64,000 bases of DNA from Flaviramulus multivorans (GCF_021728415.1 NZ_JAKKDV010000008.1:1-64000), one strand, 5' to 3'. Numbered from the stretch's first letter, positions 17,694 through 25,906 are shown. A program made the numbers and translations. Notes: generated by a model not told the origin, from the sequence alone.

Positions 17694-18584
17694 ATTAAAG
17701 TAAATTTTAGTATTAAAGATTTAGAAAATCTTACTGGCATTAAAGCGCACACCATTCGCATATGGGAAAAAAGATATAATTTATTAAGTCCAGATAGGAC
17801 AGATACCAACATTAGAAATTATAGCTTAAGTAGCTTTCAGAAGCTTCTAAATATATCCTACTTAAATAATAATGGCCTAAAGATTTCTAAAATTGCAAAC
17901 CTTAAAGAAGAAGAAATACCAATAAAAGTTAGGGAAATAGCATCCAGAGCCAAAATTGAAGATCATGCTATAAATGCTTTAAAAATGGCTATGATTAATT
18001 TTGATCAAGTATTATTTTACAGTACTTATAATAGCCTTTTGGAGAGTAAAACATTTAGTGAAATATTTTATTCTGTATTTTTACCATTACTCAATGAAAT
18101 TGGTTTATTATGGCAAACCAACACAATAACACCAGCTCATGAGCATTTTTTATCAATACATATAAAGCAAAAAATACTTCTAAATATTGAGCGACTACAG
18201 CTTTTAGAACCAAAACCTATTTCTAAAACCTATGTGCTTTTTTTGCCAGAAAACGAAATTCATGATATAGGATTATTATTTATAAATTATCAGTTACGAA
18301 GCAAAGGTTATCATACTATATTTCTTGGAGAAAGTGTTCCTATGGAGAGTTTAACTGATTTACTTGACTTTTTTGAAGATATTACCTTCGTTTCATACTT
18401 TACTGTATATCCTGAAGATAATAACATTAAAGAATACATTAACAAATTCAATAATCTCCTACTAAACCAGGAAAATACAAAACTACTATTACTAGGCAAG
18501 AAACTATCTAGTTTTAATAAAAGCGAAGTTCCTCAAAAAGTAACTATTTTCAATTCAATAGAAAATTTAGTTAAACAACTGTAA
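17685..18584 (+). CDS. MerR-family, B12-binding transcriptional regulator (CarH/LitR type)
   Basis: A 299-residue predicted light-sensing repressor. The start is the ATG at 17685, because the upstream in-frame TTG (17661) lies within the -7 box. Residues 7-75 are a MerR winged helix (FSIKDLENLTGIKAHTIRIWEKRYNLL). About 90-165 is the four-helix cap carrying W143-(x9)-E153-H154, the signature that contacts adenosylcobalamin in CarH/LitR. The C-terminal Rossmann-like domain has E191-x-H193-x-x-G196, the cobalamin-ligand motif. Known CarH tetramers bind DNA in the dark with AdoCbl and dissociate in light. It lies directly upstream of crtI with matching inverted repeats, so control of carotenoid genes is strongly implied. 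Cobalamin binding itself is inferred from motifs. Confidence 0.88.
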   Translation: MNNIKVNFSIKDLENLTGIKAHTIRIWEKRYNLLSPDRTDTNIRNYSLSSFQKLLNISYLNNNGLKISKIANLKEEEIPIKVREIASRAKIEDHAINALKMAMINFDQVLFYSTYNSLLESKTFSEIFYSVFLPLLNEIGLLWQTNTITPAHEHFLSIHIKQKILLNIERLQLLEPKPISKTYVLFLPENEIHDIGLLFINYQLRSKGYHTIFLGESVPMESLTDLLDFFEDITFVSYFTVYPEDNNIKEYINKFNNLLLNQENTKLLLLGKKLSSFNKSEVPQKVTIFNSIENLVKQL

Positions 18585-18595
18585 AATATTTTTAT

Positions 18596-18631
18596 TATTG
18601 TTTAACTTTTTTATATATTTGTTAAACAATA
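18596..18631 (+). promoter_or_regulatory. crt promoter embedded in an inverted-repeat operator
   Basis: TATTGTTTAAC (18596-18606) and GTTAAACAATA (18621-18631) are perfect 11-bp inverted arms with a 14-bp spacer. The -7 box TATATTTG (18614-18621) lies between them, so regulator binding would occlude RNA polymerase. A third half-site GTTAAACAA sits upstream at 18570-18578, inside the end of the regulator gene. The crtI ATG begins at 18631. No good -33 TTG is seen at the standard distance. Confidence 0.7.
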
Positions 18632-20103
18632 TGAAATCAACTATAAACATAATTGGCTCTGGATTTTCTTCGCTTGCAGCTTCATGCTATTTAGCGCAAG
18701 CTGGATATGAGGTAACCGTTTTTGAAAAAAATAAAACCATTGGTGGTAGAGCTCGCCAACTACACAAAGAGGGTTTTACATTTGATATCGGACCAACTTG
18801 GTATTGGATGCCAGATGTATTTGAACGCTTTTTTTCAGATTTTGGAAAGAAACCTTCCGATTATTACGCTTTAGAAAAACTAAACCCAGCATATAGTGTT
18901 TATTTTGGTAAAAATGATTTTATAACTATTGAGGATACTCTAGAAAAAATTGCTTTAGCTTTTGAAAAAGAGGAAAAAGGAAGTTCTAAAAAACTTAATA
19001 AGTTTATTGTTAAAGCCAAAAATAATTACGACATCGCAATAAAAGATTTGGTTTACAACCCCGGAGTTTCTCCTTTAGAATTGGTTACTCCTGCCACGAT
19101 AAAAAAAATAAATCAGTTTTTTAGCACCATAAAGAAAGATGTCAGAAAAGAATTTAAAAACGAGCGCTTAGTAAAAATTCTAGAGTTCCCTGTGCTCTTT
19201 CTAGGAGCAAAACCTAGCGACACACCTTCTTTTTATAGCTTTATGAATTATGCCGATTTTGGCTTAGGTACATTTCACCCAAAAAAAGGAATGTATCAAG
19301 TTATTCTAGCTATGGAAAACTTAGCCAAAGAACTAGGAGTTAAAATTAAAACTGAAAACCCAGTTGATAAAATAATCGTAGATAAAGGTAAAGCAATTGG
19401 TATTTTGTCAAACGGAAAAGAATATTTATCAGATATTACAGTTAGTGGTGCAGATTACCATCATACCGAAACACTTTTAGAAAAACCATTAAGACAATAT
19501 TCTGAAACATATTGGGAAAAGAAAACTTTTGCTCCCTCGTCTCTACTATTTTACGTTGGTTTCGATAAAAAACTAAAAAACGTTAACCATCATACCTTAT
19601 TTTTTGATGTTGATTTTGATGTGCATGCTGAAGCGATTTATGACAACCCTAAATGGCCAGAAAACCCCTTGTTTTATGCTAGTTTCCCTAGCATAACTGA
19701 TAAAAATTCAGCTCCTGAAGAAAAAGAAGCTGGAATATTTTTAATTCCATTAGCTCCTGGGTTAGAAGATACCGATGCATTAAGAAATACTTATTTTGAT
19801 AAAATTATCACTCGTTTTGAAACTTTAACATCTCAAAATGTTAGAAAAGACATTATATTTAAAGAAAGTTTTTGCATTAACGACTTTATAAAAGATTACA
19901 ATTCATACAAAGGAAATGCCTACGGAATGGCTAATACCTTAATGCAAACAGCTTTTTTAAGACCAAAATTAAAGAGTAAAAACGTAGGAAATTTATTTTT
20001 TACAGGGCAATTAACTGTACCTGGTCCAGGTGTTCCTCCCTCGCTAATTTCTGGAAAGTTAGTAGCCGATTTAGTAACTAAACATCATAGTGTATTAGCA
20101 TGA
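18631..20103 (+). CDS. crtI: Phytoene desaturase
   Basis: An FAD-dependent desaturase/isomerase converting phytoene to lycopene. The start is the ATG at 18631 (MKSTINIIGSGFSSLAASCY); an upstream TTG frame to 18598 lies within the operator. The 490 residues show the dinucleotide-binding motif GSGFSSLAASCYLAQAGY with the acidic end VFEKN, then GGRARQ, a middle PSFYSFMNYADFGLGTF, and the C-terminal carotenoid-desaturase signature FFTGQLTVPGPGVPPSLISG. First gene of the crt operon; the stop overlaps the crtB start (ATGA). Confidence 0.95.
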   Translation: MKSTINIIGSGFSSLAASCYLAQAGYEVTVFEKNKTIGGRARQLHKEGFTFDIGPTWYWMPDVFERFFSDFGKKPSDYYALEKLNPAYSVYFGKNDFITIEDTLEKIALAFEKEEKGSSKKLNKFIVKAKNNYDIAIKDLVYNPGVSPLELVTPATIKKINQFFSTIKKDVRKEFKNERLVKILEFPVLFLGAKPSDTPSFYSFMNYADFGLGTFHPKKGMYQVILAMENLAKELGVKIKTENPVDKIIVDKGKAIGILSNGKEYLSDITVSGADYHHTETLLEKPLRQYSETYWEKKTFAPSSLLFYVGFDKKLKNVNHHTLFFDVDFDVHAEAIYDNPKWPENPLFYASFPSITDKNSAPEEKEAGIFLIPLAPGLEDTDALRNTYFDKIITRFETLTSQNVRKDIIFKESFCINDFIKDYNSYKGNAYGMANTLMQTAFLRPKLKSKNVGNLFFTGQLTVPGPGVPPSLISGKLVADLVTKHHSVLA

Positions 20104-20939
20104 AAATATTATTCGACACCGTATCCTACCATTCCAGTAAGCTAGTGACCAAAACTTATAGCACCTCGTTTTCATTAGCTACTAAAATGTTGTATAAATC
20201 TATTCGTGCTGATATTTATAATATTTATGGCTTTGTGCGATTAGCCGACGAAATCGTAGATTCTTTTCATGATTTTGATAAAGAGTTTCTTTTTAATAGA
20301 TTTCAAGACGATTTAGAACTTGCTCTGAAAGATAAAATTAGTTTAAATCCAATATTAAATTCTTTTCAACATACTTATCATAAGTATGGTATAGATAAAG
20401 ATTTAGTGGATGCATTCATGAACAGTATGCGTACCGATTTACATAAAACGATTTACTTAACCGATGAAGAATATAAAGCCTACATTTATGGGTCTGCAGA
20501 TGTGGTTGGACTTATGTGCTTAAAAGTATTTGTTAAAGGTGATAGACAAAAATATGATGACCTTAAAGATACGGCTATGGCGTTAGGTTCTGCGTTCCAA
20601 AAGGTTAATTTTTTGCGAGATTTAAAAGCAGATTACGACGATTTAAATCGAACATATTTTCCAAATACCGATTTAAATAATCTTGATGAAATCTCAAAAC
20701 AGGATATAATTAATGAAATTGAAAGTGATTTTGAAAAAGGATTAAGTGGTATTAAAAAATTACCCATCGAAGCAAAGTTTGGTGTTTTTATGGCATATAG
20801 GTATTACAGACAGTTATTAAAAAAACTAAAAAAAACACCAGCATTGAAAATAAAAGACTCAAGAATTCGAGTTTCTAATCCAAAAAAAATCGAACTTTTA
20901 ATGAGGAGTTATGTAAAATATCAATTAAAATTAATGTAA
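20100..20939 (+). CDS. crtB: Phytoene synthase
   Basis: Condenses two geranylgeranyl diphosphates to phytoene. The 279 residues show the trans-isoprenyl synthase signatures: FVRLADEIVDSF with the first Asp-rich region, YIYGSADVVGLMCLKVF, and AFQKVNFLRDLKADYDDLNR with the second Asp-rich region. The start overlaps the crtI stop by 4 bp, indicating translational coupling. Confidence 0.95.
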   Translation: MKILFDTVSYHSSKLVTKTYSTSFSLATKMLYKSIRADIYNIYGFVRLADEIVDSFHDFDKEFLFNRFQDDLELALKDKISLNPILNSFQHTYHKYGIDKDLVDAFMNSMRTDLHKTIYLTDEEYKAYIYGSADVVGLMCLKVFVKGDRQKYDDLKDTAMALGSAFQKVNFLRDLKADYDDLNRTYFPNTDLNNLDEISKQDIINEIESDFEKGLSGIKKLPIEAKFGVFMAYRYYRQLLKKLKKTPALKIKDSRIRVSNPKKIELLMRSYVKYQLKLM

Positions 20940-20946
20940 ATTTAGA

Positions 20947-21399
20947 ATGATGAAAACTTTATTTTGGATATTAATTTTTCTTGCTACATATGGCTTCATG
21001 GAATTTATGGCGTGGTTTACTCATAAATATATTATGCATGGCTTTTTATGGAGTTTACATAAAGATCATCATAAAAAAGACCATAATAGTTGGTTTGAGC
21101 GTAATGATGCTTTTTTTATTTTTTATGCCGTAGTTAGCATTGGCTTTTTCTTACTTTGGAAATATACAAGCTTTTGGGCTGGCTTACCTATTGGTCTAGG
21201 TATTTTTGCTTACGGCGTTTCATATTTTATAGTACACGATATATTTATACATCAACGTTTCAAGCTATTTAGAAATGCAAATAACTGGTATGCAAAAGGT
21301 GTAAGACGTGCTCACAAAATGCACCACAAACATTTAGGAAAAGAAGATGGTGAATGCTTTGGAATGCTATTCGTGCCCTTTAAATATTTCAAAAAATAG
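20947..21399 (+). CDS. crtZ: Beta-carotene 3-hydroxylase
   Basis: A 150-residue membrane di-iron hydroxylase of the fatty-acid-hydroxylase superfamily that converts beta-carotene to zeaxanthin. The four histidine clusters are H26-x4-H31, H38-x2-HH, H97-x4-H102 and H123-x2-HH, set among about four hydrophobic helices. Translation could start at either of two adjacent ATGs (20947 or 20950). It lies 7 bp after crtB and 3 bp before the cyclase gene. Confidence 0.93.
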   Translation: MMKTLFWILIFLATYGFMEFMAWFTHKYIMHGFLWSLHKDHHKKDHNSWFERNDAFFIFYAVVSIGFFLLWKYTSFWAGLPIGLGIFAYGVSYFIVHDIFIHQRFKLFRNANNWYAKGVRRAHKMHHKHLGKEDGECFGMLFVPFKYFKK

Positions 21400-21402
21400 T
21401 AA

Positions 21403-22089
21403 ATGAACTATTTGTATCTATTACTTAATTTAGGATCATTAGCTATACCTTTTATTTTTAGTTTTCACCCTAAACTAAAGTTCTATAAGCTTTGGAAACC
21501 TTTATTTATTGGTATTCTTTTTAGTATGCTCATTTTCATTCCTTGGGATATTATTTTCACAAAGCAAGGTGTTTGGGGCTTTAATGATGATTATTTTTTA
21601 GGCATAAAATTGTTCTCTCTTCCAATCGAGGAATGGTTATTCTTCATTTGTATTCCGTATGCATGCGTCTTTACACATTATGCTTTACTTTATTATTTTC
21701 CTAGTTTAAAACTATCTGAAGCAATAACGAAAACCATTAGTTACTTACTAATTTTAGTATTAATTGTTCTTTCCATTTATAATTATGATAAGTGGTATAC
21801 TTTAATAAATTTTTTATTAACCATTTTATTAATTAGGGTAGTGACAACTAAAAATGTGCATTTATTGAGACATTATTACCTCACATTTTTAGTTATGCTA
21901 ATTCCTTTTTTTATTGTGAATGGCGTATTAACTGGAGGCTTTATTGAAAACCAAGTTGTTTGGTATAATAATGAAGAAAATATGGGTATTCGTCTGTTTA
22001 CTATACCTATTGAAGACACTGCTTATGCATTCACTTTAATTCTTTTGAATTTGTTTATCATGAGCCTGTCTAAATCAAAAAAAGCATAG
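21403..22089 (+). CDS. Lycopene cyclase, CrtYcd/CarR-type membrane protein
   Basis: A 228-residue membrane protein with six to seven helices. Two copies of the lycopene cyclase domain are visible, marked by PIEEWLFF (P74-E77) and PIEDTAYAF near residue 205. This places it with the heterodimeric CrtYc/CrtYd and fungal-type cyclases, here fused in one chain, unrelated to FAD-dependent CrtY. It should turn lycopene into beta-carotene for CrtZ. Last gene of the crt operon. Confidence 0.9.
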   Translation: MNYLYLLLNLGSLAIPFIFSFHPKLKFYKLWKPLFIGILFSMLIFIPWDIIFTKQGVWGFNDDYFLGIKLFSLPIEEWLFFICIPYACVFTHYALLYYFPSLKLSEAITKTISYLLILVLIVLSIYNYDKWYTLINFLLTILLIRVVTTKNVHLLRHYYLTFLVMLIPFFIVNGVLTGGFIENQVVWYNNEENMGIRLFTIPIEDTAYAFTLILLNLFIMSLSKSKKA

Positions 22090-22113
22090 CTTCAGACATT
22101 GAAACTATGCTTT
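22081..22113 (+). terminator. Hairpin at the end of the crt operon
   Basis: AAAGCATAG (22081-22089, including the cyclase stop codon) pairs with CTATGCTTT (22105-22113). The T-tail is short, so termination efficiency is uncertain. Confidence 0.55.
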
Positions 22114-22141
22114 AAATGTTCAAAACGCGATTTAAATAATC

Positions 22142-23014
22142 TTACCTATTAACAGTTCCTGATATTATGCTTACAGGTCCAGAACCCATAGCAATAGCAG
22201 TATGAGTCATTGCATCATTTGGCACCATATGAGCCAATGGTTTTAAAGTAAAAGGCGACTCATTGTTATCTGGTGATGGCTCTACTGAAATTACAATGGT
22301 AGCCCCTCTTAAATCTGTTGGAAAAGTAAATCCAGACGGTGCATTTTGTAAATAATCTTCACCTGGATATCCCGGACCATTACCTGTACTACCTTTAAAA
22401 GGTGATGAAGTAGCGTTATCATCTGCCATACCAGCATCTGTAAATGTCCCGGTACTTATTGGTGTACCATTTAAAACGGTCCAACCTTCATATTTCCAAC
22501 CTGCTTGTAATGTTGGTAAATTAAGTCCAGCCACAGGGCTACCGCTTGAATTATCTAAAAACCAAACTCCGCTTGCCTCATTGGTATCATCCATATCTGT
22601 TGGAGTTGCTAAAATATAAGTTCCAGAAGCACTGGAAAAATCTGCAACTATTCCATTAGAATTTACACTAGCCGAATTACCCGAAAAATCACCAGCCAAT
22701 AGTTTTGTGGCTGCTGGAGCAGGATCAGGATCGATTGCAGGTTCAATCGAAAGCACAAAAGTTGTGGCATCTTGCAATTGAGATGCATCAACTATAAAAG
22801 ATTGCGGAAATGACACTGACGAAAAAGTTCCTGTTGAAACGGGAGCACCATCTACAATAATCCAGCCTTCATAAACATAGTCGCTACCCAAAGCTTCTAG
22901 TCCATCTAAGTTTAAAGTTAAAGTTGCAGTTGTTGGTGCATTTCCATCATCATTACTACAGGCAGTAGCAAAAATCCCTATTGCTAGAACTGCTAGACAC
23001 ATTTTTTTAATCAT
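22142..23014 (-). CDS. Lipoprotein with two RskA-like (anti-sigma-K C-terminal) domains
   Basis: A 290-residue lipoprotein (lipobox FATAC, C19, then SNDDGN). It has an internal duplication: YEGWIIVDGAPVSTGTF at about residue 47 and YEGWTVLNGTPISTGTF at about 178. Each is followed by a segment ending in an I/L-S-(I/V)-EPxxD motif (LSIEPAIDPDP and ISVEPSPDNNE). The YxGWxxxxGxPxSTGTF pattern is that of the extracytoplasmic domain of anti-sigma-K factors, but there is no membrane helix or cytoplasmic sigma-binding part. It has a palindromic site upstream and lies next to a Crp/Fnr gene. Function unknown. Confidence 0.75.
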   Translation of the reverse strand: MIKKMCLAVLAIGIFATACSNDDGNAPTTATLTLNLDGLEALGSDYVYEGWIIVDGAPVSTGTFSSVSFPQSFIVDASQLQDATTFVLSIEPAIDPDPAPAATKLLAGDFSGNSASVNSNGIVADFSSASGTYILATPTDMDDTNEASGVWFLDNSSGSPVAGLNLPTLQAGWKYEGWTVLNGTPISTGTFTDAGMADDNATSSPFKGSTGNGPGYPGEDYLQNAPSGFTFPTDLRGATIVISVEPSPDNNESPFTLKPLAHMVPNDAMTHTAIAMGSGPVSIISGTVNR

Positions 23015-23043
23015 AGTATTTTGTTTTTGAGTTATTTATAATT

Positions 23044-23090
23044 CAAAATTATACCATGAGGTTTTTATAAAATGTTAGCCATCTAACATT
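23044..23090 (-). promoter_or_regulatory. Lipoprotein promoter with Crp/Fnr-like palindrome near -41
   Basis: On the minus strand a TAATTTTG -7 box (23051 to 23044) predicts a start near 23040. A perfect 8-bp inverted repeat AATGTTAG-CCAT-CTAACATT (23071-23090) is centred at 23080.5, about 41 bp upstream of that start. This is the class II position used by Crp/Fnr activators. It also overlaps the stop codon of the Crp/Fnr gene. That the neighbour binds here is an inference. Confidence 0.55.
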
Positions 23091-23760
23091 AAGCAATATT
23101 TTTATAAATTCTGATTTCTTTTCTATTGAATTCAATAACCTTATCTTGCTTTAACTCGTTTAAAAGCACATTTAATGTAGGTCTTGAAGTACCTATTAAT
23201 GAGGCTATATCCTTTTGGGTATAAGGATGATGGATTACTTTATCGCCCGTTTTCTTACAATCATAGCCATATTCAGCACATAACTCATCGAGAAATTCCA
23301 TAAGCCTTGTTTTTGTATCCTTAAACATTAAAAGCTGAAGGCGTCTCTCTAATTTTTGAAGCTTAAAACCAATAAATTTATAAACCCTAAAACTAAAAGA
23401 TTCGTTTTTACGCATTAAATCGTGCATTGTATCTACACTTATTGGGCAAATACTTGTAGAATTATCAATTGACTGAGCAAATTCTTCTCTTTTATGCTCA
23501 CCAAGAATTGCCTTTTCGCCAAATAATTGTCCTCTAGATAAAATAGCCTTCACTACTTCGGTTCCATCTTCGTTATAATAACCAATTTTTACCTTACCTT
23601 TTTCTATAAGGAATACTTTATTTGAGGCGTCTTCTTCAAAATATATATAATCTTGCTTTTTATATGCATCAAAGTCATGACCTTTCTTGTATTCTTTGAA
23701 TTTGTGTGGGCATAGAATTTTAAAAAGATTTACATCTTCAAAAAACCAAAGTGAATTCAT
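23089..23760 (-). CDS. Crp/Fnr-family transcriptional regulator
   Basis: A 223-residue regulator: a cyclic-nucleotide-binding-like beta barrel (about 30-125, with SRGQLFGEKAILGEHKREEFA), a dimer helix (SFRVYKFIGFKLQKLERRLQLLMF) and a C-terminal winged helix with HPYTQKDIASLIGTSRPTLNVLLNELKQ. It has no N-terminal cysteine cluster, so it is not an iron-sulfur Fnr. The effector is unknown; the GEKAILGE sequence differs from the cAMP-binding FGEMAL-type loop. It reads toward the RskA-like lipoprotein gene. Confidence 0.9.
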   Translation of the reverse strand: MNSLWFFEDVNLFKILCPHKFKEYKKGHDFDAYKKQDYIYFEEDASNKVFLIEKGKVKIGYYNEDGTEVVKAILSRGQLFGEKAILGEHKREEFAQSIDNSTSICPISVDTMHDLMRKNESFSFRVYKFIGFKLQKLERRLQLLMFKDTKTRLMEFLDELCAEYGYDCKKTGDKVIHHPYTQKDIASLIGTSRPTLNVLLNELKQDKVIEFNRKEIRIYKNIA

Positions 23761-23830
23761 GGTTCTATCGTTTTTTTGTTAGTTGCTCAATTAAGTCGGT
23801 ATTACCCAACAAAACTTTCAAAAAAAGGCA

Positions 23831-23853
23831 TAAAAAAACCTCCAAAAGGAGGT
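23831..23853 (-). terminator. Intrinsic terminator downstream of the DUF5606 gene
   Basis: On the minus strand AACCTCC-TTTT-GGAGGTT is followed by a T-run. It ends the ruvX-def-DUF5606 group before the Crp/Fnr gene. Confidence 0.8.
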
Positions 23854-23878
23854 TATATCATTTAAAAATTAGTTTTAA

Positions 23879-24310
23879 CTACTCTTCTTCGTCTGTAGAT
23901 TTACCTTTCTCCTCTTTCGAATCTATTAAATCAAGCATGTCATGTTTTTGTAATAAGTTATACCACTGTATTACTTTTTTAATATCACTTACGTACACTC
24001 TATCTTCATCATAATCTGGCAATATTTCGAAAAAATATTCTTCTAATTTATCTTTATTATCCTTAGGCAAAACCGAAGTTTGTCCACCATTTTCCTTCTT
24101 TTTTATATTCTTAAAGACTTGCTTTAAAGGTATTTCTTCAGTTAATGTATATATTGCAATTTCACTTAATACGCTTACATTGTTTTGAACACTAACAGAT
24201 ATACGCTTATTATCAATTAATGATTCGGCCACAAAACCACCACGGGTTTGCGCAATTAATTTATATAACCCTGGTTTACCAGATATTGCTAAAACTTTTT
24301 CTAAACTCAT
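23879..24310 (-). CDS. DUF5606 protein, conserved in Bacteroidota
   Basis: A 143-residue cytoplasmic protein opening MSLEKVLAISGKPGLYKLIA, then TRGGFVAESLIDNKR, and ending in an acidic tail (KEEKGKSTDEEE). I recognise it as the DUF5606 type that regularly neighbours def in Flavobacteriia. The N-terminal part looks like a small SH3-like or KOW-like beta domain with a helical C-terminal half; this is a guess. No catalytic motif is seen. It follows def by 57 bp. Confidence 0.75.
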   Translation of the reverse strand: MSLEKVLAISGKPGLYKLIAQTRGGFVAESLIDNKRISVSVQNNVSVLSEIAIYTLTEEIPLKQVFKNIKKKENGGQTSVLPKDNKDKLEEYFFEILPDYDEDRVYVSDIKKVIQWYNLLQKHDMLDLIDSKEEKGKSTDEEE

Positions 24311-24367
24311 AAATTATTTTTTCTTGAAAGGCGCAAATATCAACTGTTTATAAATATTTTACAAATA

Positions 24368-24958
24368 TTAACGCTTCTTTTTTTGGTTAGGAAAACGCAT
24401 TCTGTAATCTACATTTATTTTCCCTTTCGATATGTTTGATAATCTTCCTTTTATCAATCTCTTTTTAAAACTTGAAAGTTTATCTGTAAATAAAATACCC
24501 TCAATATGATCGTATTCATGTTGAATAACTCTGGCAATTAAACCATCATAAACTTCGGTTTGTGGTTTAAAATTCTCATCGAGGAACTCAATAGTAATTC
24601 TAGGTTTTCTAAATACATCCTCTCTAACATCTGGAATACTTAAACAACCTTCATTAAAAGCCCATTCATCTCCTTCTTCATTCGCTATTTGTGCGTTAAT
24701 AAAAACACGTTTAAATCCGTTTAAAGATTTCTTTTCTTCTTCGGTCAAATCTTCATCTTCCGAAAAGGGTGTTGTATCTACTATAAATAAACGAATAGGT
24801 AATCCAATTTGAGGAGCGGCTAAACCAACACCGTAAGCATTGTACATAGTTTCAAACATGTTCTTCAAAAGTTCATCAAAACCAGCATAATCTTTTGCTA
24901 TATCGGTTGCCTTTTTCTTTAAAACAGGATCGCCATAGGCTACAATCGGTAATATCAT
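24368..24958 (-). CDS. def: Peptide deformylase
   Basis: Removes the formyl group from nascent N-terminal methionine. The 196 residues carry all three motifs: GVGLAAPQIG, EGCLSIP with the metal-binding Cys, and QHEYDHIEG (HExxDH) with two metal-binding His and the catalytic Glu. An inserted acidic segment (TPFSEDEDLTEEEKKSLNG) after FIVDTTPF is typical of Bacteroidota. A TATTTTTG -7 box lies at 24986-24979 on the minus strand. Confidence 0.96.
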   Translation of the reverse strand: MILPIVAYGDPVLKKKATDIAKDYAGFDELLKNMFETMYNAYGVGLAAPQIGLPIRLFIVDTTPFSEDEDLTEEEKKSLNGFKRVFINAQIANEEGDEWAFNEGCLSIPDVREDVFRKPRITIEFLDENFKPQTEVYDGLIARVIQHEYDHIEGILFTDKLSSFKKRLIKGRLSNISKGKINVDYRMRFPNQKKKR

Positions 24959-24978
24959 TCTGTGCTTATTAATCCCTG

Positions 24979-24986
24979 CAAAAATA
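24979..24986 (-). promoter_or_regulatory. -7 box of the def promoter
   Basis: TATTTTTG on the minus strand followed by CAGGG, about 20 nt upstream of the def start. It lies in the 79-bp gap after ruvX. Confidence 0.5.
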
Positions 24987-25037
24987 CTAACTTATAATTT
25001 ATTGCTCGTATTTATGATACATATTCTTTTGAAGATT

Positions 25038-25448
25038 TTATTTAGAATACAAGTAGCTTTGCAAAATAAGTGTTGCACTTATTTCATCAACTAAAGCTTT
25101 ATTTTTTCGTTGGCTCTTTTTCAAACCACTATCTATCATGGTTTGAAATGCTATTTTAGATGTAAAACGTTCATCAACCCTAGTTATAGGAATATTAGGA
25201 ATTTGTTTTTCTAATTTTTGAATAAATTCAGCAATATATGATTCACTCTCCGAAGCCGTGTTATTCATTTGTTTAGGCTCGCCAATTAAAAACAACTCAA
25301 CAGACTCATTTTTAATATAATCATTTAAAAATAGTAATAAGTCTTTTGTATTAACTGTAGTAAGTCCAGATGCAATAATTTGCAATTCGTCCGTAACTGC
25401 TATACCTGTTCTTTTAGTACCATAATCTATTGCTAAAATGCGTCCCAT
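25038..25448 (-). CDS. ruvX: Putative Holliday junction resolvase-like nuclease YqgF/RuvX
   Basis: A small RNase H-fold protein implicated in 16S rRNA 5' processing and proposed as a resolvase. MGRILAIDYGTKRTGIAVTDEL has the first catalytic Asp, with FLIGEPKQMNN in the middle and VDERFTSKIA and ALVDEISATLILQSYL carrying later acidic residues. I take the Met before GRILAIDYG (25448) as the start, giving 136 residues; an in-frame ATG at 25457 adds three residues. Confidence 0.9.
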   Translation of the reverse strand: MGRILAIDYGTKRTGIAVTDELQIIASGLTTVNTKDLLLFLNDYIKNESVELFLIGEPKQMNNTASESESYIAEFIQKLEKQIPNIPITRVDERFTSKIAFQTMIDSGLKKSQRKNKALVDEISATLILQSYLYSK

Positions 25449-25469
25449 ATTTTGCAAAAATAGCTAATA

Positions 25470-25502
25470 AAACAACAAAGGCTGTCTTTTCAGACAGCCT
25501 TT
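25470..25502 (-). terminator. Intrinsic terminator downstream of the small secreted protein gene
   Basis: AAAGGCTGTCT (25477-25487) and AGACAGCCTTT (25492-25502) form an 11-bp stem. On the minus strand it is followed by TGTTGTTTTATT, a moderately T-rich tail. Confidence 0.75.
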
Positions 25503-25547
25503 ACTTAAAAATTAAACCTTAATTATTAATATTTGAACATTATCGTA

Positions 25548-25883
25548 TTAAGCTTTTACAGCTTTATTTATTTTAGGAAATATAAACTCAATATTATCAG
25601 AGTTTTTGAAACGATTAATATAGTTTCTAATATCACTAGTACCACGTGCAATAGTTTCTTTTAAAACATCAGCATCAATTAATAAAGAATCGTTTTCCTT
25701 AACTGTATTAACTTCCTTAACTGTATTAACTTCAACACTTGGTGTAATGATAGTTTTATCATCTTCAACAGAAACAGAAATAGTATTGTTAATTTCAATC
25801 TCAACAACTTTAGAAGTGCTTTGAGCATTCCCGAAAGAAAAAGAAAGTAATAAAACTAATAGTATGTAAAAATTTGTTTTCAT
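25548..25883 (-). CDS. Small secreted protein of unknown function
   Basis: The start is placed at the Met of MKTNFYILLVLLLSFSFGNA (25883), a clear signal peptide. The longer frame to 25937 runs over the -7 box TATATTTG at 25914-25907, so it cannot be fully translated. The mature protein is about 90 residues, polar, and contains the duplicated hexapeptide EVNTVK-EVNTVK from an 18-bp tandem repeat. It ends RFKNSDNIEFIFPKINKAVKA. No family is recognised. Confidence 0.65.
   Translation of the reverse strand: MKTNFYILLVLLLSFSFGNAQSTSKVVEIEINNTISVSVEDDKTIITPSVEVNTVKEVNTVKENDSLLIDADVLKETIARGTSDIRNYINRFKNSDNIEFIFPKINKAVKA
25695..25730. repeat. 18-bp perfect tandem duplication inside a coding region
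   Basis: TTCCTTAACTGTATTAAC occurs twice in direct succession (25695-25712 and 25713-25730), followed by a third TTC. It encodes a repeated six-residue unit in frame. Its perfect identity suggests a recent slippage event. Confidence 0.9.
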
Positions 25884-25906
25884 TTGTTTGTTACTGTTTG
25901 ATGGTT

